Assembly (NCBI GenBank): GCA_017628595.1 | Contig: JAGBYV010000128.1 | Span: 1 to 6,636, forward strand | Direction of reading: 5' to 3' | Source of the DNA: Alistipes sp. | Lineage (GTDB): Bacteria > Bacteroidota > Bacteroidia > Bacteroidales > Rikenellaceae | DNA length: 6,636 nucleotides | Shown: in pieces, positions 6,471 to 6,636 of the stretch | Numbering within the stretch: the first letter of the stretch is position 1 | Layout of the letters: each line of letters opens with the position of its first letter | The notes under the pieces: model-generated | Seen by the model: the letters and a program-made list of their open reading frames with translations, nothing else | Databases searched by the model: none | Told to the model about the DNA's origin: nothing | Position numbers and translations under genes: made by a program

Positions 6471-6636
6471 CGTAAACGTACCTATATATAATATGGGCTA
6501 TAACCGTTAAACGTCATCACCACCGCTCACCGTTAATCGTTAAACGTTATTATTCGCCTACGCTCATCAAGATAAACAGTCGCCTGCGCTCATCAAGATA
6601 CGCACTCATCGTTAAACATTCATCGTAAATCGTTAA
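6471..6636. repeat. Cluster of short CGTTAA-type repeats
   Basis: The hexamer CGTTAA occurs five times, all in the same orientation, at 6505, 6531, 6538, 6610 and 6631, with near copies CGTAAA at 6471 and 6624 and CGTTAT at 6545. Some are extended to CGTTAAACGT (6505-6514). Spacing is irregular. The cluster reaches the right edge and may continue past it. No coding frame runs through it. Its role is unknown; it could be decayed repeat-rich spacer DNA or a protein-binding array. Confidence 0.6.
6555..6600. repeat. Tandem direct repeat, 20-base units with 26-base period
   Basis: CGCCTACGCTCATCAAGATA at 6555-6574 recurs at 6581-6600 with one difference (A to G at the sixth base), separated by AACAGT. 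A fragment with CTCATC follows at 6605-6610, suggesting a third decayed copy. The repeats lie inside the CGTTAA cluster. Unit and spacer lengths do not fit a CRISPR array. Confidence 0.75.

Noticed and set aside
6505..6636. Possible CRISPR array
   Set aside because: Repeat units are unequal, spacers are 6 bases or irregular, and no cas gene is present.

Overview
The window holds one long, tightly packed operon, read entirely leftward on the minus strand, plus a non-coding stretch at its right end. The organism looks like a member of the Bacteroidota, probably order Bacteroidales. The only convincing promoter has the TTTG / TAnnTTTG form typical of that phylum, most starts lack a Shine-Dalgarno sequence, and the protein set and style (split ATPases, lipoprotein adaptor) fit. 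An Alistipes-like genus is a guess only.

In order of transcription (right to left) the operon encodes: a TetR/AcrR-family regulator (6199-5573), a TolC-type outer-membrane efflux protein (5569-4292), a HlyD-family adaptor with a lipoprotein signal (4288-3404), two separate ABC ATPases (3402-2503 and 2506-1766), an ABC-2 permease (1761-667), and a second ABC-2 permease that runs off the left edge (664-1). Successive genes are separated by 3, 3, 1, -4, 4 and 2 bases, so they are almost certainly one transcript. This is the architecture of the E. coli cecR-ybhGFSR exporter family, with two differences: the ATPase is split into two genes instead of being one double-domain protein, and the outer-membrane channel is encoded inside the operon.

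Together the products would form a complete export machine across the envelope: two permeases in the inner membrane driven by an ATPase heterodimer, a periplasmic adaptor, and an outer-membrane tunnel. The substrate cannot be read from the sequence; related systems are linked to drugs, bile-like amphiphiles or cations. The regulator is the first gene, and a 7+2+7 palindrome lies just downstream of the -7 box over the expected transcription start, so autorepression and induction by a small ligand is the natural model.

The right end (6200-6636) has no convincing gene. It contains the promoter and operator, a G-rich (minus strand) patch, and near the edge a cluster of short CGTTAA-type repeats with a 26-base-period tandem duplication. 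I see no evidence of a wholly new system. The most informative details are the coordinated asymmetry of the two ATPases and the promoter/operator arrangement.
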